Shown here: positions 7,419-16,578 of the stretch, piece by piece
How positions within the stretch are numbered: position 1 is the stretch's first letter
Layout: each line of letters begins with the position of its first letter
Source of the DNA: Phil1 sp964487565
Lineage (GTDB): Bacteria > Bacillota > Clostridia > Christensenellales > CAG-138
Direction: 5' to 3'
DNA: 64,000 nucleotides
NCBI GenBank assembly: GCA_964487565.1
Contig: CAZARN010000008.1
Span: 1-64,000, forward strand
Program-made: the position numbers and the translations under genes
The notes under the pieces: generated by a model
What the model was told of the DNA's origin: nothing
Databases searched by the model: none
The model's input: the letters and a program-made list of their open reading frames with translations, nothing else

Positions 7419-8408
7419 TTATTTTTCAAAGCCCCGAGGATGCGCTTCATGCCATTTCCACGCGGAGGCGATCATATCCTCCATCGCGCATATGCGCGGC
7501 GTGAAGCCAAGCACCCGCGCCGCCTTTTCGTTTGAAGCGACAAGCTGCGCAGGGTCTCCGATCCGGCGCGCAGCCATCGTATAAGGCACGGGCGTGCCTG
7601 TAACGCGCCCCGCCGCCTCTATCACCTCGCGCACGGTGAAGCCTTCGCCGTTGCCAAGGTTGAAAATATCGCTTTGCCCGCCCTGAAGCAGATATTTCGC
7701 CGCAAGATGATGCGCGCGCGCAAGATCGCACACATGGATATAATCGCGCACGCAGGTGCCGTCGCGCGTTTCGTAATCGCTGCCGAAAACCTTCAGCCCG
7801 CCCATGCCCTGCGCCGTGCGCAGCACAAGGGGTATAAGATGCGTTTCCGGAAAATGATCCTCGCCTATCGCCCCGCCGTCAAGCGCGCCGCAGGCGTTGA
7901 AATATCTCAGCGAAACATAGCGTATCCCGTATGCCGCGTCGCACCATGCCATCATCTCCTCCATGGTGCGCTTTGTCGCTCCGTAAGGATTTGTCGGGCA
8001 TTTTTGCGCGTCCTCCGTGATAGGCACGCGCTGCGGCTCGCCGTAAACCGCAGCGGAAGAGGAAAACACGATGTTTTTCACCCCGTTTTGCGCCATCGCC
8101 TCAAGCACGCTCACCGTGCCCGAAACGTTGTTGTTATAGTATTTGAGGGGGTCGTTCACGCTCTCCCCCACAAGCGACGACGCCGCAAAATGGATCACAC
8201 AGTCAATCCCGTATTTTTGGAAAAGCGAGTTCATGAACGCGCGGTCCCTGATGTCGCCGCGCTCGAACGCCGCCCCGGGATGCACGGCCTGTCTGTGTCC
8301 CGTGACAAGACTGTCCGCAACGACAGCTTCGTCGCCGTTTGCAATAAGCTCATACACCGTATGCGAGCCGATATAGCCCGCGCCGCCGAGCACAAGATAA
8401 CGCGCCAT
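7419..8408 (-). CDS. galE: UDP-glucose 4-epimerase
   Basis: GalE (329 aa) is an extended short-chain dehydrogenase interconverting UDP-glucose and UDP-galactose. Seen are the NAD-binding GGAGYIGSHTVYEL at the N-terminus, the catalytic Ser region (IVFSSSAAVYGEP) and the YxxxK motif (NPYGATKRTMEEM), plus the NLGNGEGFTVREVIEA segment. The ATG at 8408 has GGGAGGA upstream and is preferred over an upstream ATG. It is the last gene of the uvrC-hprK operon and follows galK by 25 nt. Its product also feeds envelope glycan synthesis. No convincing terminator was found after it. Confidence 0.94.
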   Translation of the reverse strand: MARYLVLGGAGYIGSHTVYELIANGDEAVVADSLVTGHRQAVHPGAAFERGDIRDRAFMNSLFQKYGIDCVIHFAASSLVGESVNDPLKYYNNNVSGTVSVLEAMAQNGVKNIVFSSSAAVYGEPQRVPITEDAQKCPTNPYGATKRTMEEMMAWCDAAYGIRYVSLRYFNACGALDGGAIGEDHFPETHLIPLVLRTAQGMGGLKVFGSDYETRDGTCVRDYIHVCDLARAHHLAAKYLLQGGQSDIFNLGNGEGFTVREVIEAAGRVTGTPVPYTMAARRIGDPAQLVASNEKAARVLGFTPRICAMEDMIASAWKWHEAHPRGFEK

Positions 8409-8433
8409 GGTATTTTCCTCCCTCATTCCTTTC

Positions 8434-9717
8434 TCAAAGCGCGACCGCGCCGCGCGGCCGTATATGAACCTCCATGCACGCGCCGCGCTTTAGCATCGCG
8501 GCGTCCATCGCGCGCATGTATTCCGTCTTTCGCTCATTTGGCACGAGCGCCTGTATCGATCCCGCAAACCCTCCGCCGTGTACGCGCCATGCGCCGCCGG
8601 TGCCTGCAAGGAGCCTGCGCGAAAGCGCCAGCGCCATTGCGACGCCGCGCTCGTTTATATCGCATGACGGAAATATGTTTTGCAGCAGCAGCTCGCTTGA
8701 GTCTCCGCTTTCCCTCATGAGGGCTGCAAAGCCTGCGATATCGCCCCGTCTGAGCGCCGCCGCCTCAAGCGCCGCGCGCCTGTCCTCATCGAAGAAGTGC
8801 ATCGCGCGAAGACAGGCCCTGTCCCCGCAGCGGCTGCGCAGCGAAGGCAGTTTCCTGTAAAACTCATCCTCGTCCGCGTCGCGAAGATACTCCACGCCAA
8901 TCGCCCGCGCCACGCTCAGCATTTCGCGCGGTATTGCCGCATATTCGTCCGTGAGGCCTGCATGGCCCGCAAATGTGTCCGTTATGAAAAGCGAGAAACC
9001 CGCGCGCGCAAAATCGCACTCCATGCGCTCGATCAACGGACGCGAGGGATCGGCAAAATCGATCGCGACCGCGCCGCCCACGGCGCATGCCGTTTGATCC
9101 ATGAGGCCGCAAGGTTTCATGAAAAAACCGTTTTCGGCCCGCTGGGCAAGCTTTGCCGCATCAACGGGATCCAGACGGGAATCGTTATACAATGCGTCAA
9201 ATATACAGGCGATGAGTATTTCATACGCCGCAGAGGACGAAAGCCCCGCGCCGGCCGGTATGGACGAATACATCACGGCGTCAAAGCCGCCCACGGTAAA
9301 GCCGAGTTCCGCAATGCCGGACGCCACGCCCCGCACGAGCGCAGCCGAACCACCGGCCTCTTCCGCATGCGGGCGAAGGTCTGTAAGATCTATGTCCACG
9401 TCGCCGTGCCCGAATGATCTTATCCGTGCGCGCATGTCCGCGTTTTTGCTCACGACAGCCTTTATATCAAGATCGATCGCCCCTGCGAGCACCCGCCCGT
9501 GCTGATGATCGGTATGGTTGCCGCCAAGCTCCGTCCGGCCGGGCGCGCTCAACAGCGCAACGCACTCATCACCCGGGAAATACCTTGAAAATGCGTCAAG
9601 AAGCTCCGTATAGACATCCGCGCCGCGTCCCGCCGCCGGGTCAAACGACAGCAGCGCGTCGTCAATTCCGCCCTTTGCGATCTTCAGCGCCCACGCGCCG
9701 ATGCTGTCCGTTTGCAT
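8434..9717 (-). CDS. galK: Galactokinase (GHMP family)
   Basis: A GHMP-family sugar kinase of 427 aa. The galactokinase signature GRTELGGNHTDHQHG (about residue 60) and the ATP-binding loop PAGAGLSSSAAYE (about residue 152) are intact, as is the C-terminal GGFAGSIQALVP motif. It phosphorylates galactose to galactose-1-phosphate as the first Leloir step. galE follows directly, but no galT (uridylyltransferase) is in this operon. It lies 34 nt after the ROK kinase gene. Confidence 0.92.
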   Translation of the reverse strand: MQTDSIGAWALKIAKGGIDDALLSFDPAAGRGADVYTELLDAFSRYFPGDECVALLSAPGRTELGGNHTDHQHGRVLAGAIDLDIKAVVSKNADMRARIRSFGHGDVDIDLTDLRPHAEEAGGSAALVRGVASGIAELGFTVGGFDAVMYSSIPAGAGLSSSAAYEILIACIFDALYNDSRLDPVDAAKLAQRAENGFFMKPCGLMDQTACAVGGAVAIDFADPSRPLIERMECDFARAGFSLFITDTFAGHAGLTDEYAAIPREMLSVARAIGVEYLRDADEDEFYRKLPSLRSRCGDRACLRAMHFFDEDRRAALEAAALRRGDIAGFAALMRESGDSSELLLQNIFPSCDINERGVAMALALSRRLLAGTGGAWRVHGGGFAGSIQALVPNERKTEYMRAMDAAMLKRGACMEVHIRPRGAVAL

Positions 9718-9751
9718 ATGAATTCTCCTTCCCTTATGCGCCGTTCGCGCG

Positions 9752-10699
9752 TCATTGAGCGTCCATGTGCAGAAGCGCCGCGCCGAGCATGCCCGCGTCG
9801 TTGCCGAGGATGGCGGGCACTATGCTCGCGTGTTTTGAATAAAAGCTCTTATTCGCCGTCTTTTCGCGCACAGGCGCGAACAGGAATTCGCCCGCCGCCG
9901 ACACGCCGCCGCCGAAAGCGATTATCTCCGGGTCGAGTATGTTGATTATGGAAGCCGCAGCCGAGCTCAACGCGTCCGTGTATTCATCGAATACGCGAAG
10001 CGCTTCCGCGTCGCCCTTACGCGCGCAGTCTATAACGATCCTGGCGTTTATGCCGGAAATGTCGCCGCCGCAGCTTTTTCCCAGAAGGCTTTCCGGATGC
10101 TCTTCGGCGGCCTTTGCCCCGGCCCTTGAAAGCGCCGTCGCGCTCGCCCTCGTTTCGCAGCAGCCGCGCACCCCGCAGGAGCATATTTCGCCGCTCATAT
10201 CCATCACGAAATGCCCGATCTCGCAGCCGTTGCCCATGCCGCCGTGCCAAAGCTTGCCATTAATGATTATTCCGCCGCCCACGCCTGTGCCAAGCGTCAT
10301 GAGCACCGCGCATTGCGCGCCCAGCAGCGCTCCCGCGTGCAGCTCCGCAAGCGTCGCCGCATCCGCGTCGTTGCCAACGCAGACGGGAACGCCCCCGACA
10401 AGGGCCGCCGCGCGCGCGCGCAGCGGATAATCGTGGAAGCCCAGGTTGTATGCGTGTATCACCCGTTCGCCCGCGCGATCTATGCTGCCCGGCACCGCAA
10501 GGCCGACGCTTTCAAGCGATCCCGCCGCGCACACGCCGCGCACAAGCCTTTGCAGCATCGCCGCGATAAGCTCCGGCGTCTCGTCCGGCCTGCCCTTCGG
10601 GAATGGCTCCGTGACGCGGGCGACGAGGTTGTTCCCCCCGTCATAAAGGCCGCCCGCGATGTGCGAGCCGCCTATGTCAAAGCCGGCCTTAAACTTCAT
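9752..10699 (-). CDS. ROK-family sugar kinase (glucokinase-like)
   Basis: A 315-residue ROK-family kinase. Present are the N-terminal phosphate loop (FDIGGSHIAGGLYDGG), the catalytic Asp in VCVGNDADAATLAE, the LGTGVGGGIIINGKL motif and the zinc-binding ROK signature CSCGVRGCCETRAS with an upstream GCEIGHF. There is no HTH domain, so it is an enzyme rather than a repressor. Glucokinase is most likely; N-acetylglucosamine or fructose kinase cannot be excluded. Its ATG overlaps the hprK stop (ATGA), and it precedes galK. Confidence 0.88.
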   Translation of the reverse strand: MKFKAGFDIGGSHIAGGLYDGGNNLVARVTEPFPKGRPDETPELIAAMLQRLVRGVCAAGSLESVGLAVPGSIDRAGERVIHAYNLGFHDYPLRARAAALVGGVPVCVGNDADAATLAELHAGALLGAQCAVLMTLGTGVGGGIIINGKLWHGGMGNGCEIGHFVMDMSGEICSCGVRGCCETRASATALSRAGAKAAEEHPESLLGKSCGGDISGINARIVIDCARKGDAEALRVFDEYTDALSSAAASIINILDPEIIAFGGGVSAAGEFLFAPVREKTANKSFYSKHASIVPAILGNDAGMLGAALLHMDAQ

Positions 10700-11631
10700 A
10701 TGTCCTTCCTGCCTTTCAGAATATCGTTCGCGCGCTGCGTGAAATCCCCCGACGTATCATAGCCCATGCGCTTCAGGAGGAAATTCCTTGCCGCGACCTC
10801 GACCACAACCGACAGGTTGCGCCCGGGGCTTACCGGTATCACCGTTTCGGGCACGCTGACGCCCAGTATCTGCACGGTGCGGCCGTTGTTGCCGAGGCGG
10901 TCGTACTCGCGGCCGGCCTCCCAAAGCTCAAGGTTCATCACAAGATCGATCGATTTTTCCTCAACCACCGCGCCCACGCCGAAAAGATAACGCACATCCA
11001 CGACGCCTATGCCGCGCACCTCGATGAGACTGCGCGTGGCTTCCGGCGCGCGGCCGACAAGCCTGTCCGCCGTCACGCGGGTAAGCTCCACAACATCGTC
11101 CGCCACAAGACGGTGACCGTCCTTTATCAGCTCAAGCGCGGTTTCGCTTTTGCCTATGCCGGAAGGCCCGCGAAGAAGTATCCCCACGCCGAACGCCTCA
11201 AGCAGCACCCCGTGCACGAGTATGTGCGGCGCAAGCTTCCTTGAAAGATAGTTGGTTATTCGATGACCGATGTCATCCGTATGCTCGTCGGATAAAAACA
11301 CGGGCAGCGCATATTTTTCGGCGCAGTCTATGAGGGCTGCGGGCGGCATATTGCTGCGCGCGGATACTATGCACGGTATACCGTGCGCAAGCAGCGTATC
11401 CACGCACCTGTACGCCGCGTCATATTCCATGCCGCAAAGATAATCCATCTCCGAATTGCCGATAAGCTGCACGCGCGCGGCCGCGAAATGGTTGTAATAG
11501 CCTGTGAGCTGCAGACCCGGACGGCCTATCTCCGCCATGGTGAACACAACGCTTCCCCCGCCCTCCACAATCACGCGCATGTTCAGCGCGCCGGCGAATT
11601 CATCACAGGAAATCTTCACGCTTTCAGCCAT
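10696..11631 (-). CDS. hprK: HPr kinase/phosphorylase
   Basis: HprK (311 aa) phosphorylates HPr on its regulatory serine in response to glycolytic intermediates and so drives carbon catabolite control in Firmicutes. It has an N-terminal MurF-like domain, the Walker A motif GPSGIGKSE (near residue 155) and the HprK signature EVRGIGVVDVRYLFG. The ATG at 11631 has AAAGGAG 7 nt upstream; longer frames lack this. It overlaps the preceding HAD gene by 8 bp and the ROK kinase gene by 4 bp, which places sugar kinases and their regulator in one transcript. Confidence 0.94.
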   Translation of the reverse strand: MAESVKISCDEFAGALNMRVIVEGGGSVVFTMAEIGRPGLQLTGYYNHFAAARVQLIGNSEMDYLCGMEYDAAYRCVDTLLAHGIPCIVSARSNMPPAALIDCAEKYALPVFLSDEHTDDIGHRITNYLSRKLAPHILVHGVLLEAFGVGILLRGPSGIGKSETALELIKDGHRLVADDVVELTRVTADRLVGRAPEATRSLIEVRGIGVVDVRYLFGVGAVVEEKSIDLVMNLELWEAGREYDRLGNNGRTVQILGVSVPETVIPVSPGRNLSVVVEVAARNFLLKRMGYDTSGDFTQRANDILKGRKDI

Positions 11632-12433
11632 TGCCTTCTCCTTTGAGCACGATATTGTCCAAAAACCACGCCGCGCCCATATCCTCGCAGCGCGGGGCCA
11701 CAACGTCCGCGATCTCAAGCACGGCCGGGTTTGCGTCGGCAACGGCCGCGCCCACGCCCGCCCATTGGATCATCTCAATGTCGAGCAGATTGTCGCCCAT
11801 CGCGGCGACCTCCTCACGCTTCACGCCCATATAGGCCGCGACCCATTCGAGCGCGCTGCCCTTGTGCGCGCTTATCTCGTTGAATTCCACAAAGCCCGCC
11901 TTGGAGCCCGAGACCTTGAGCCTGCCTTCAAAATGCTTCTGGAGGACGGGTATAAGCTCGCAGGCGCGCTCTTTTTCCGTGATATAGATGATTTTCGGGA
12001 CGTTTTCCCAGTCCTTTTGCATCAGATCCGGATCGATGCGGTAAGGCAGGTTCAAAAAGGCGCGGTAGTTTATCGCGTATTGGTTCTCATGCTCATAAAC
12101 GATCGAATCGCCCTGATAAAGCTGCGCGTGGACGCCGAGCTCGTGCGCGATGGCGAACACCTCGCGCACCTCTTCGGGCTTGAACGAGGTGACATAAAGC
12201 GGTTTGCCTGTCCGGGTATCGTTTATGATGCTTCCGCCGTAGTTTATCACGGGGCCTTCGATCCGAAGCGTCTTCCATATCTCGGAGGAACCAAGGAACC
12301 CGCGCCCCGTGGCGATCGTCACGAACACGCCCGCTTTCTGCGCCCGGCGCACGGCAAGCACGTTCTCCGGCGGCAGCGTGGTCGAGCCCTTGGTTATCGT
12401 ATCGTCGATGTCAAAAGCGACAAGCTTTATCAT
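11624..12433 (-). CDS. Cof-type HAD-IIB phosphatase
   Basis: A 269-residue Cof-subfamily HAD phosphatase. Motif I is VAFDIDDTIT at the N-terminus, motif II VTIATGRG, and motif IV AAMGDNLLDIEMIQWAG; the IIB cap lies in the middle. Family members hydrolyse sugar phosphates and nucleotide or cofactor phosphates, and the specificity cannot be read from sequence. Its start overlaps the uvrC stop (ATGA) and its end overlaps hprK by 8 bp, so it is firmly embedded in the operon and may act on a phosphosugar. Confidence 0.9.
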   Translation of the reverse strand: MIKLVAFDIDDTITKGSTTLPPENVLAVRRAQKAGVFVTIATGRGFLGSSEIWKTLRIEGPVINYGGSIINDTRTGKPLYVTSFKPEEVREVFAIAHELGVHAQLYQGDSIVYEHENQYAINYRAFLNLPYRIDPDLMQKDWENVPKIIYITEKERACELIPVLQKHFEGRLKVSGSKAGFVEFNEISAHKGSALEWVAAYMGVKREEVAAMGDNLLDIEMIQWAGVGAAVADANPAVLEIADVVAPRCEDMGAAWFLDNIVLKGEGNG

Positions 12434-14271
12434 TTGTCCTCATCCTCCGTTTTATGAAAGTGATCGTACACGGCCTTCGCAGCCGGTTTTGTCATCCCCG
12501 GAGCCGCGGCGAGCGCTTCGATCCCCGCCTGCTCTATCGCGTCGCGCGTGACGAATGCGTCGAAAAGCGCGCGCTTGCGCTTCTCGCCCACGCCGTCTAT
12601 CCCGTCAAGCTCGGACAGAAGAGCGCTTCGCACATGCAGGCTCCTGTGATACGTTATCGCAAAGCGATGCGCCTCATCCCTGATGCGCTCAAGCATATGC
12701 AGCGCGCCGTCCCCGCGATCGAGCACGAGCGGTTCCTCCTCATACGGAAGGATTATCTCCTCGTTTTTCTCCGCAAGACCTATGCACGGGATATGTGAAA
12801 CGCCCTCCAGCGCCATCACCTCAAGCGCGACGTTGAGCTGCGTTCTTCCGCCGTCCACCACGACGAGATCAGGCATCACCGCAAAGCGTTCATCCTCCTT
12901 CGCGCGCTCGAACCTTCGCGTGAGCACCTCGCGCATCGCGGCAAGATCATCCCCGCCCGTTTCCTGTTTTATGCGGAAGCGCCTGTATTCCTTCGGCGCG
13001 CTTTTACCGTTGATGAACACCACCATCGATGAGACCGTGTCCCGTCCGCGGATGTGTGAATTGTCGAAGCATTCCATGCGTTCGGGCACCGTGTCAAGCC
13101 CGATCACGGCACAAAGCCGCGCGAGCGCGCCCTCGCCCTTTTCCCACGCGCGGTGTTCAAGCTCCCTCTGCTTGAGTATCGTATCGCGTCCGTTGGCGCG
13201 CGCCATCTCGATCAGCTCGCGTTTTTCGCCGCGCTGCGGGCATATCAGCGAAACCGCGCCGCCGCGCATCGCGCGAAGCCATGCAGCAAGCTCATCCGCA
13301 TCCTCCGGCATGTCGCCCACACATATCTCCCTTGGGATCGCGCCCGAATCGGCATAAAACTGCTGCAAAAACGCGCCTGTGACCTCGCCCGCGGGCTCAT
13401 CCGCGCAGGCCATTGAAAAATGCCTCGTGCCAACGATGCTTCCGCCGCGCACGAAGAAGGCGAACATCACGGCGTCCTGATCTTCCCGCGCAAGGGCAAA
13501 CACGTCGCGCTCCGCCCCGCCGGCGCTCATTGCGCGCTGCTTCTCGCCAAGCGCGTCTATCGCCCGTATCCTGTCCCGGAAACGTGCCGCCTTTTCATAT
13601 TCAAGCCGCTCCGAGGCCTCGTTCATCTCGCGTGTGAGCATCTCGACCACCGCCGCGCAGTCCCCCTCAAGGAAGCGGCATACGTTATCCAGCAGCGCGT
13701 GGTATTCCTCCCTCGTCACGTTGCCCGCGCACGGCGCGCAGCATTTGCCCAGATGATACATGAGGCAGGGCCTCTCGCGCTTCGCGATAGCCTTTTTGAT
13801 ATCCTTTTTGCACATGCGCACTGGGAAATCCTCGCTTATCGCGGCAAGGGCGTCCCTGAGCGCCATGGCGGAAAGATACGGCCCGAAATAGCGCGCCCCG
13901 TCGTTTGCGGCGCGTCTGACCACCTCGAACCGCGGAAAATCCTGTCTTTCATCAAGGCGGACATACGGAAAATGCTTGTCGTCCTTGAGAAGGATATTGT
14001 ATCTCGGCTGCATGTCCTTGGTGATGGCCGCCTCAAGGGTCAGCGCCTCCGTCTCGTTGGCGACGAGTATGTATTCGAAATCCTCCACATGGCTCACCAT
14101 CGCGGCCACTTTCGGGCTTCGGTTTTTATCGGTGCGGAAATAGGAGCGAACGCGGTTTTTGAGATTGACCGCCTTGCCGACGTATATTACTTTCCCCTGC
14201 GCGTCGAGCATACGGTAAACGCCCGGCGCGTCCGGCAAAAGCTTCAGTTTTTCCGCGATAACTTCGTTCAT
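12430..14271 (-). CDS. uvrC: Excinuclease ABC subunit C
   Basis: UvrC (613 aa) makes both incisions in nucleotide excision repair with UvrAB. Seen are the N-terminal GIY-YIG nuclease (GVYRMLDAQGKVIYVGKA, residues 18-35), a Cys cluster (CLMYHLGKCCAPC), the UVR motif (ASERLEYEKAARFRDRI), the C-terminal RNase H-like nuclease (CFDNSHIRGRDTVSSMVVF) and a helix-hairpin-helix (IDGVGEKRKRALFDAF). The ATG at 14271 is the only start that keeps the GIY-YIG domain and lies downstream of the promoter. It has no Shine-Dalgarno sequence and lies just 7 nt after the -10 box, so the mRNA is probably leaderless. It is the first gene of a six-gene operon. Confidence 0.95.
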   Translation of the reverse strand: MNEVIAEKLKLLPDAPGVYRMLDAQGKVIYVGKAVNLKNRVRSYFRTDKNRSPKVAAMVSHVEDFEYILVANETEALTLEAAITKDMQPRYNILLKDDKHFPYVRLDERQDFPRFEVVRRAANDGARYFGPYLSAMALRDALAAISEDFPVRMCKKDIKKAIAKRERPCLMYHLGKCCAPCAGNVTREEYHALLDNVCRFLEGDCAAVVEMLTREMNEASERLEYEKAARFRDRIRAIDALGEKQRAMSAGGAERDVFALAREDQDAVMFAFFVRGGSIVGTRHFSMACADEPAGEVTGAFLQQFYADSGAIPREICVGDMPEDADELAAWLRAMRGGAVSLICPQRGEKRELIEMARANGRDTILKQRELEHRAWEKGEGALARLCAVIGLDTVPERMECFDNSHIRGRDTVSSMVVFINGKSAPKEYRRFRIKQETGGDDLAAMREVLTRRFERAKEDERFAVMPDLVVVDGGRTQLNVALEVMALEGVSHIPCIGLAEKNEEIILPYEEEPLVLDRGDGALHMLERIRDEAHRFAITYHRSLHVRSALLSELDGIDGVGEKRKRALFDAFVTRDAIEQAGIEALAAAPGMTKPAAKAVYDHFHKTEDEDK

Positions 14272-14278
14272 GGGTTCT

Positions 14279-14307
14279 ATTATAGGATGCACCGCGCAAA
14301 TTGACAA
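14279..14307 (-). promoter_or_regulatory. Promoter of the uvrC-hprK-galE operon (leaderless type)
   Basis: On the minus strand TTGTCA (14302-14307), a 17-bp spacer and TATAAT (14279-14284) are followed by AGAACCC and then the uvrC ATG. Transcription would start at or within a base or two of the initiation codon. Confidence 0.85.
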
Positions 14308-14332
14308 CTTGTTTCAGGCGCGCGAGGCACAT

Positions 14333-14361
14333 AAAAAAGGCCCCCGCACAATGCGGAGGCC
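14333..14361 (-). terminator. Terminator after hydB-like gene
   Basis: On the minus strand a 10-bp stem (GGCCTCCGCA/TGCGGGGGCC, one G-U pair, 3-nt loop) is followed by six Ts. It closes the hydCB operon, so no further gene belongs to that transcript. Confidence 0.92.
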
Positions 14362-14378
14362 TCCGGTGTTTTTTTAAA

Positions 14379-16175
14379 TTACTTTCTGCTGATCGCGTCG
14401 AACTTGCAGCGTTCCATGCAGGCGCCGCACTTGATGCACTTGGATGTGTCGATCACGAAGGGCTTCCTTATCTCGCCGGAGATGGCGCCGACAGGGCAGT
14501 TCTTCGCGCAGAGGCTGCAGCCGCGGCACTTCTCGGGATCGATGGTGTAGTTGAGCAGCTTCTTGCACACGCCCGCCGGGCAGCGATGCTCATATATATG
14601 GGCTTCATACTCGCTGCGGAAATAGCGGATGGTGGACAGCAGGGGGTTCGGCGCGGTCTGGCCGAGGCCGCAGAGGGCCGCAGCCTTGATGTTGCGCGCA
14701 AGCTTTTCGAGCTTTTCGATATCGCCGTCCTTGCCTTCGCCGTCGCAGATGCGGGTGAGGATCTCAAGCATCCTGCGCGTGCCGATACGGCACGGCGGGC
14801 ATTTGCCGCAGGACTCATCCACGGTGAACTCGAGGAAGAACTTCGCGATGTTGACCATGCAGTTGTCCTCATCCATGACGATCATGCCGCCGGAACCCAT
14901 CATGGAACCGATGGAAATGAGGTTATCGTAATCGATGGGGATATCGAGATGCTCCGCCGGGATGCAGCCGCCGGAAGGTCCGCCGGTCTGCGCGGCCTTG
15001 AACTTTTTGCCGCCCGGTATGCCGCCGCCGATGTCATATATGATCTCGCGCAGCGTGGTGCCCATGGGAACTTCCACAAGGCCGGTGTTGTTGATCTTTC
15101 CGCCGAGGGCGAACACCTTGGTGCCCTTGCTCTTTTCCGTGCCGATGGCGGAGAACCATTCCGGCCCGTTGAGGATTATCTGGCAAACGTTCGCATATGT
15201 CTCAACGTTGTTGAGGATGGTGGGCTTGCCGAAAAGACCCTTTATGGCCGGGAACGGGGGACGCGGACGGGGCTCGCCGCGCTTGCCTTCGATGGAGACC
15301 ATGAGGGCGGTCTCTTCACCGCAGACGAACGCGCCGGAACCGAGGCGCAGATCGATATCGAAATTGAAGCCGGTGCCGAAGATGTCCTTGCCGAGAAGTC
15401 CCATCTCGCGCGCCTGATTGATGGCTATGCGCAGACGCTTGACGGCGATCGGGTATTCGGCGCGGACGTATATGTAGCCCTGCTGGGAGCCGATCGCATA
15501 ACCCGCGATGGCCATGGCTTCGAGCACCGCGTGCGGGTCGCCTTCAAGGACGGAACGGTCCATGAACGCGCCGGGGTCGCCTTCATCGGCGTTGCAGCAA
15601 ACGTACTTGACGTCGCTTTCGGGCGCTTTGGCGAATTTCCATTTGAGACCGGTCGGGAAGCCCGCGCCGCCGCGGCCGCGAAGACCGGACTTTATCATGA
15701 CGTCGATCACGTCGTCGCGGCTCATCTCGGTCAGGACCTTCGCGAGGGCGCGATAACCGTCGAACGCGATATATTCGTTTATATCCTCCGGATTGATGAC
15801 GCCGCAGTTGCGCAGCGCGATGCGCTTCTGTTTCTTATAGAACTCGACCTTGTCAAGAGAGAGGATGTTGTGATCCCCGTCATAGCTCTTTTTGTAAAGG
15901 AGTTCTGTCACGATGCGGCCCTTCACAAGATGCTCGCTGACGATGCGGGGCACGTCGTCGACCTTTATATGGCTGTAAAAAGCGCCTTCGGGATAAACGA
16001 TGCAGATGGGGCCGTTCTCGCAAAGGCCGAAGCAGCCCGTGCGCACGACTTTGACTTCGTTCTCGATGCCCGCGTTCTTTATACATTCCTCAAACTTCTC
16101 GATGATCGCCGGTGAGTTGGAAGAGGAGCAGCCGGTGCCGGTGCAGATAAGTACCTGGGAACGATAGAATTCCAT
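14379..16175 (-). CDS. hydB: NuoF/HydB-type NADH-binding flavoprotein, Fe-S subunit
   Basis: A 598-residue HydB-type subunit. In order it has an N-terminal thioredoxin-like [2Fe-2S] domain (GTGCSSSNSP and RTGCFGLCENGP), the NuoF core with NADH and FMN sites (GLRGRGGAGFPTGLKW and NADEGDPGAFMDRS), an SLBB segment, the [4Fe-4S] motif ESCGKCPPCRIGTRRM, and a C-terminal 2x[4Fe-4S] ferredoxin domain (CRGCSLCAKNCP and CIKCGACMERC). This matches the beta subunit of electron-bifurcating [FeFe] hydrogenases or of related NAD-dependent complexes. It is last in its operon and a strong terminator follows. The usual HydA subunit is not downstream, so the electron acceptor partner is unknown. Confidence 0.9.
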   Translation of the reverse strand: MEFYRSQVLICTGTGCSSSNSPAIIEKFEECIKNAGIENEVKVVRTGCFGLCENGPICIVYPEGAFYSHIKVDDVPRIVSEHLVKGRIVTELLYKKSYDGDHNILSLDKVEFYKKQKRIALRNCGVINPEDINEYIAFDGYRALAKVLTEMSRDDVIDVMIKSGLRGRGGAGFPTGLKWKFAKAPESDVKYVCCNADEGDPGAFMDRSVLEGDPHAVLEAMAIAGYAIGSQQGYIYVRAEYPIAVKRLRIAINQAREMGLLGKDIFGTGFNFDIDLRLGSGAFVCGEETALMVSIEGKRGEPRPRPPFPAIKGLFGKPTILNNVETYANVCQIILNGPEWFSAIGTEKSKGTKVFALGGKINNTGLVEVPMGTTLREIIYDIGGGIPGGKKFKAAQTGGPSGGCIPAEHLDIPIDYDNLISIGSMMGSGGMIVMDEDNCMVNIAKFFLEFTVDESCGKCPPCRIGTRRMLEILTRICDGEGKDGDIEKLEKLARNIKAAALCGLGQTAPNPLLSTIRYFRSEYEAHIYEHRCPAGVCKKLLNYTIDPEKCRGCSLCAKNCPVGAISGEIRKPFVIDTSKCIKCGACMERCKFDAISRK

Positions 16176-16196
16176 TTTTAACCTCCTGTATCCGGC

Positions 16197-16574
16197 TTAT
16201 TTATTGTTGGCTTCATAATAGCCGATCGTATACTCAACGACGGGGTTGCCGCCGACGATATGCTCGGTAATTATTCTGCCAACCATGTCGGGATTGACTT
16301 TGACATAAGTGACCTTCTCCTCGCCGGGTTTATAAACCTCGACGATGGGCTCGAGGCGGCAAACGCCGATGCAGCCGGTCTGCGCGACGACGACATGCTG
16401 CAGATTGCGGCGGGCGACCTCATCCATGAAGGCTGTGAGCACAGGCCTTGCGCCGGCCGCGATGCCGCAGGTGGCCATGCCGACCACGATGCGCGTACCG
16501 CTGTGCTCTTTGCGGAGATTGATAGTATCGAGCGTCTTCTGGCGGATCGCTTCGAGTTCCTCAATGGATTTCAT
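16197..16574 (-). CDS. Thioredoxin-like [2Fe-2S] ferredoxin-domain protein
   Basis: A 125-residue stand-alone thioredoxin-like [2Fe-2S] protein. Cluster ligands are visible as MATCGIAAGA and TGCIGVCRLEP (C-x4-C type pattern split over two loops). It resembles the small ferredoxin proteins encoded between hydC and hydB in Clostridia and the N-terminal domain of HydB itself. It probably carries electrons within the complex. The ATG at 16574 is preferred, with GGAGG 11 nt upstream; a GTG at 16586 would overlap that site. It overlaps no neighbour and follows the GHKL gene closely. Confidence 0.85.
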   Translation of the reverse strand: MKSIEELEAIRQKTLDTINLRKEHSGTRIVVGMATCGIAAGARPVLTAFMDEVARRNLQHVVVAQTGCIGVCRLEPIVEVYKPGEEKVTYVKVNPDMVGRIITEHIVGGNPVVEYTIGYYEANNK

Positions 16575-16578
16575 ATTG

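Noticed and set aside
7358..7420. Possible hairpin after galE (CGTCATA/TATGACG)
   Set aside because: The loop is about 36 nt and no T-run follows, so it is not a convincing terminator.
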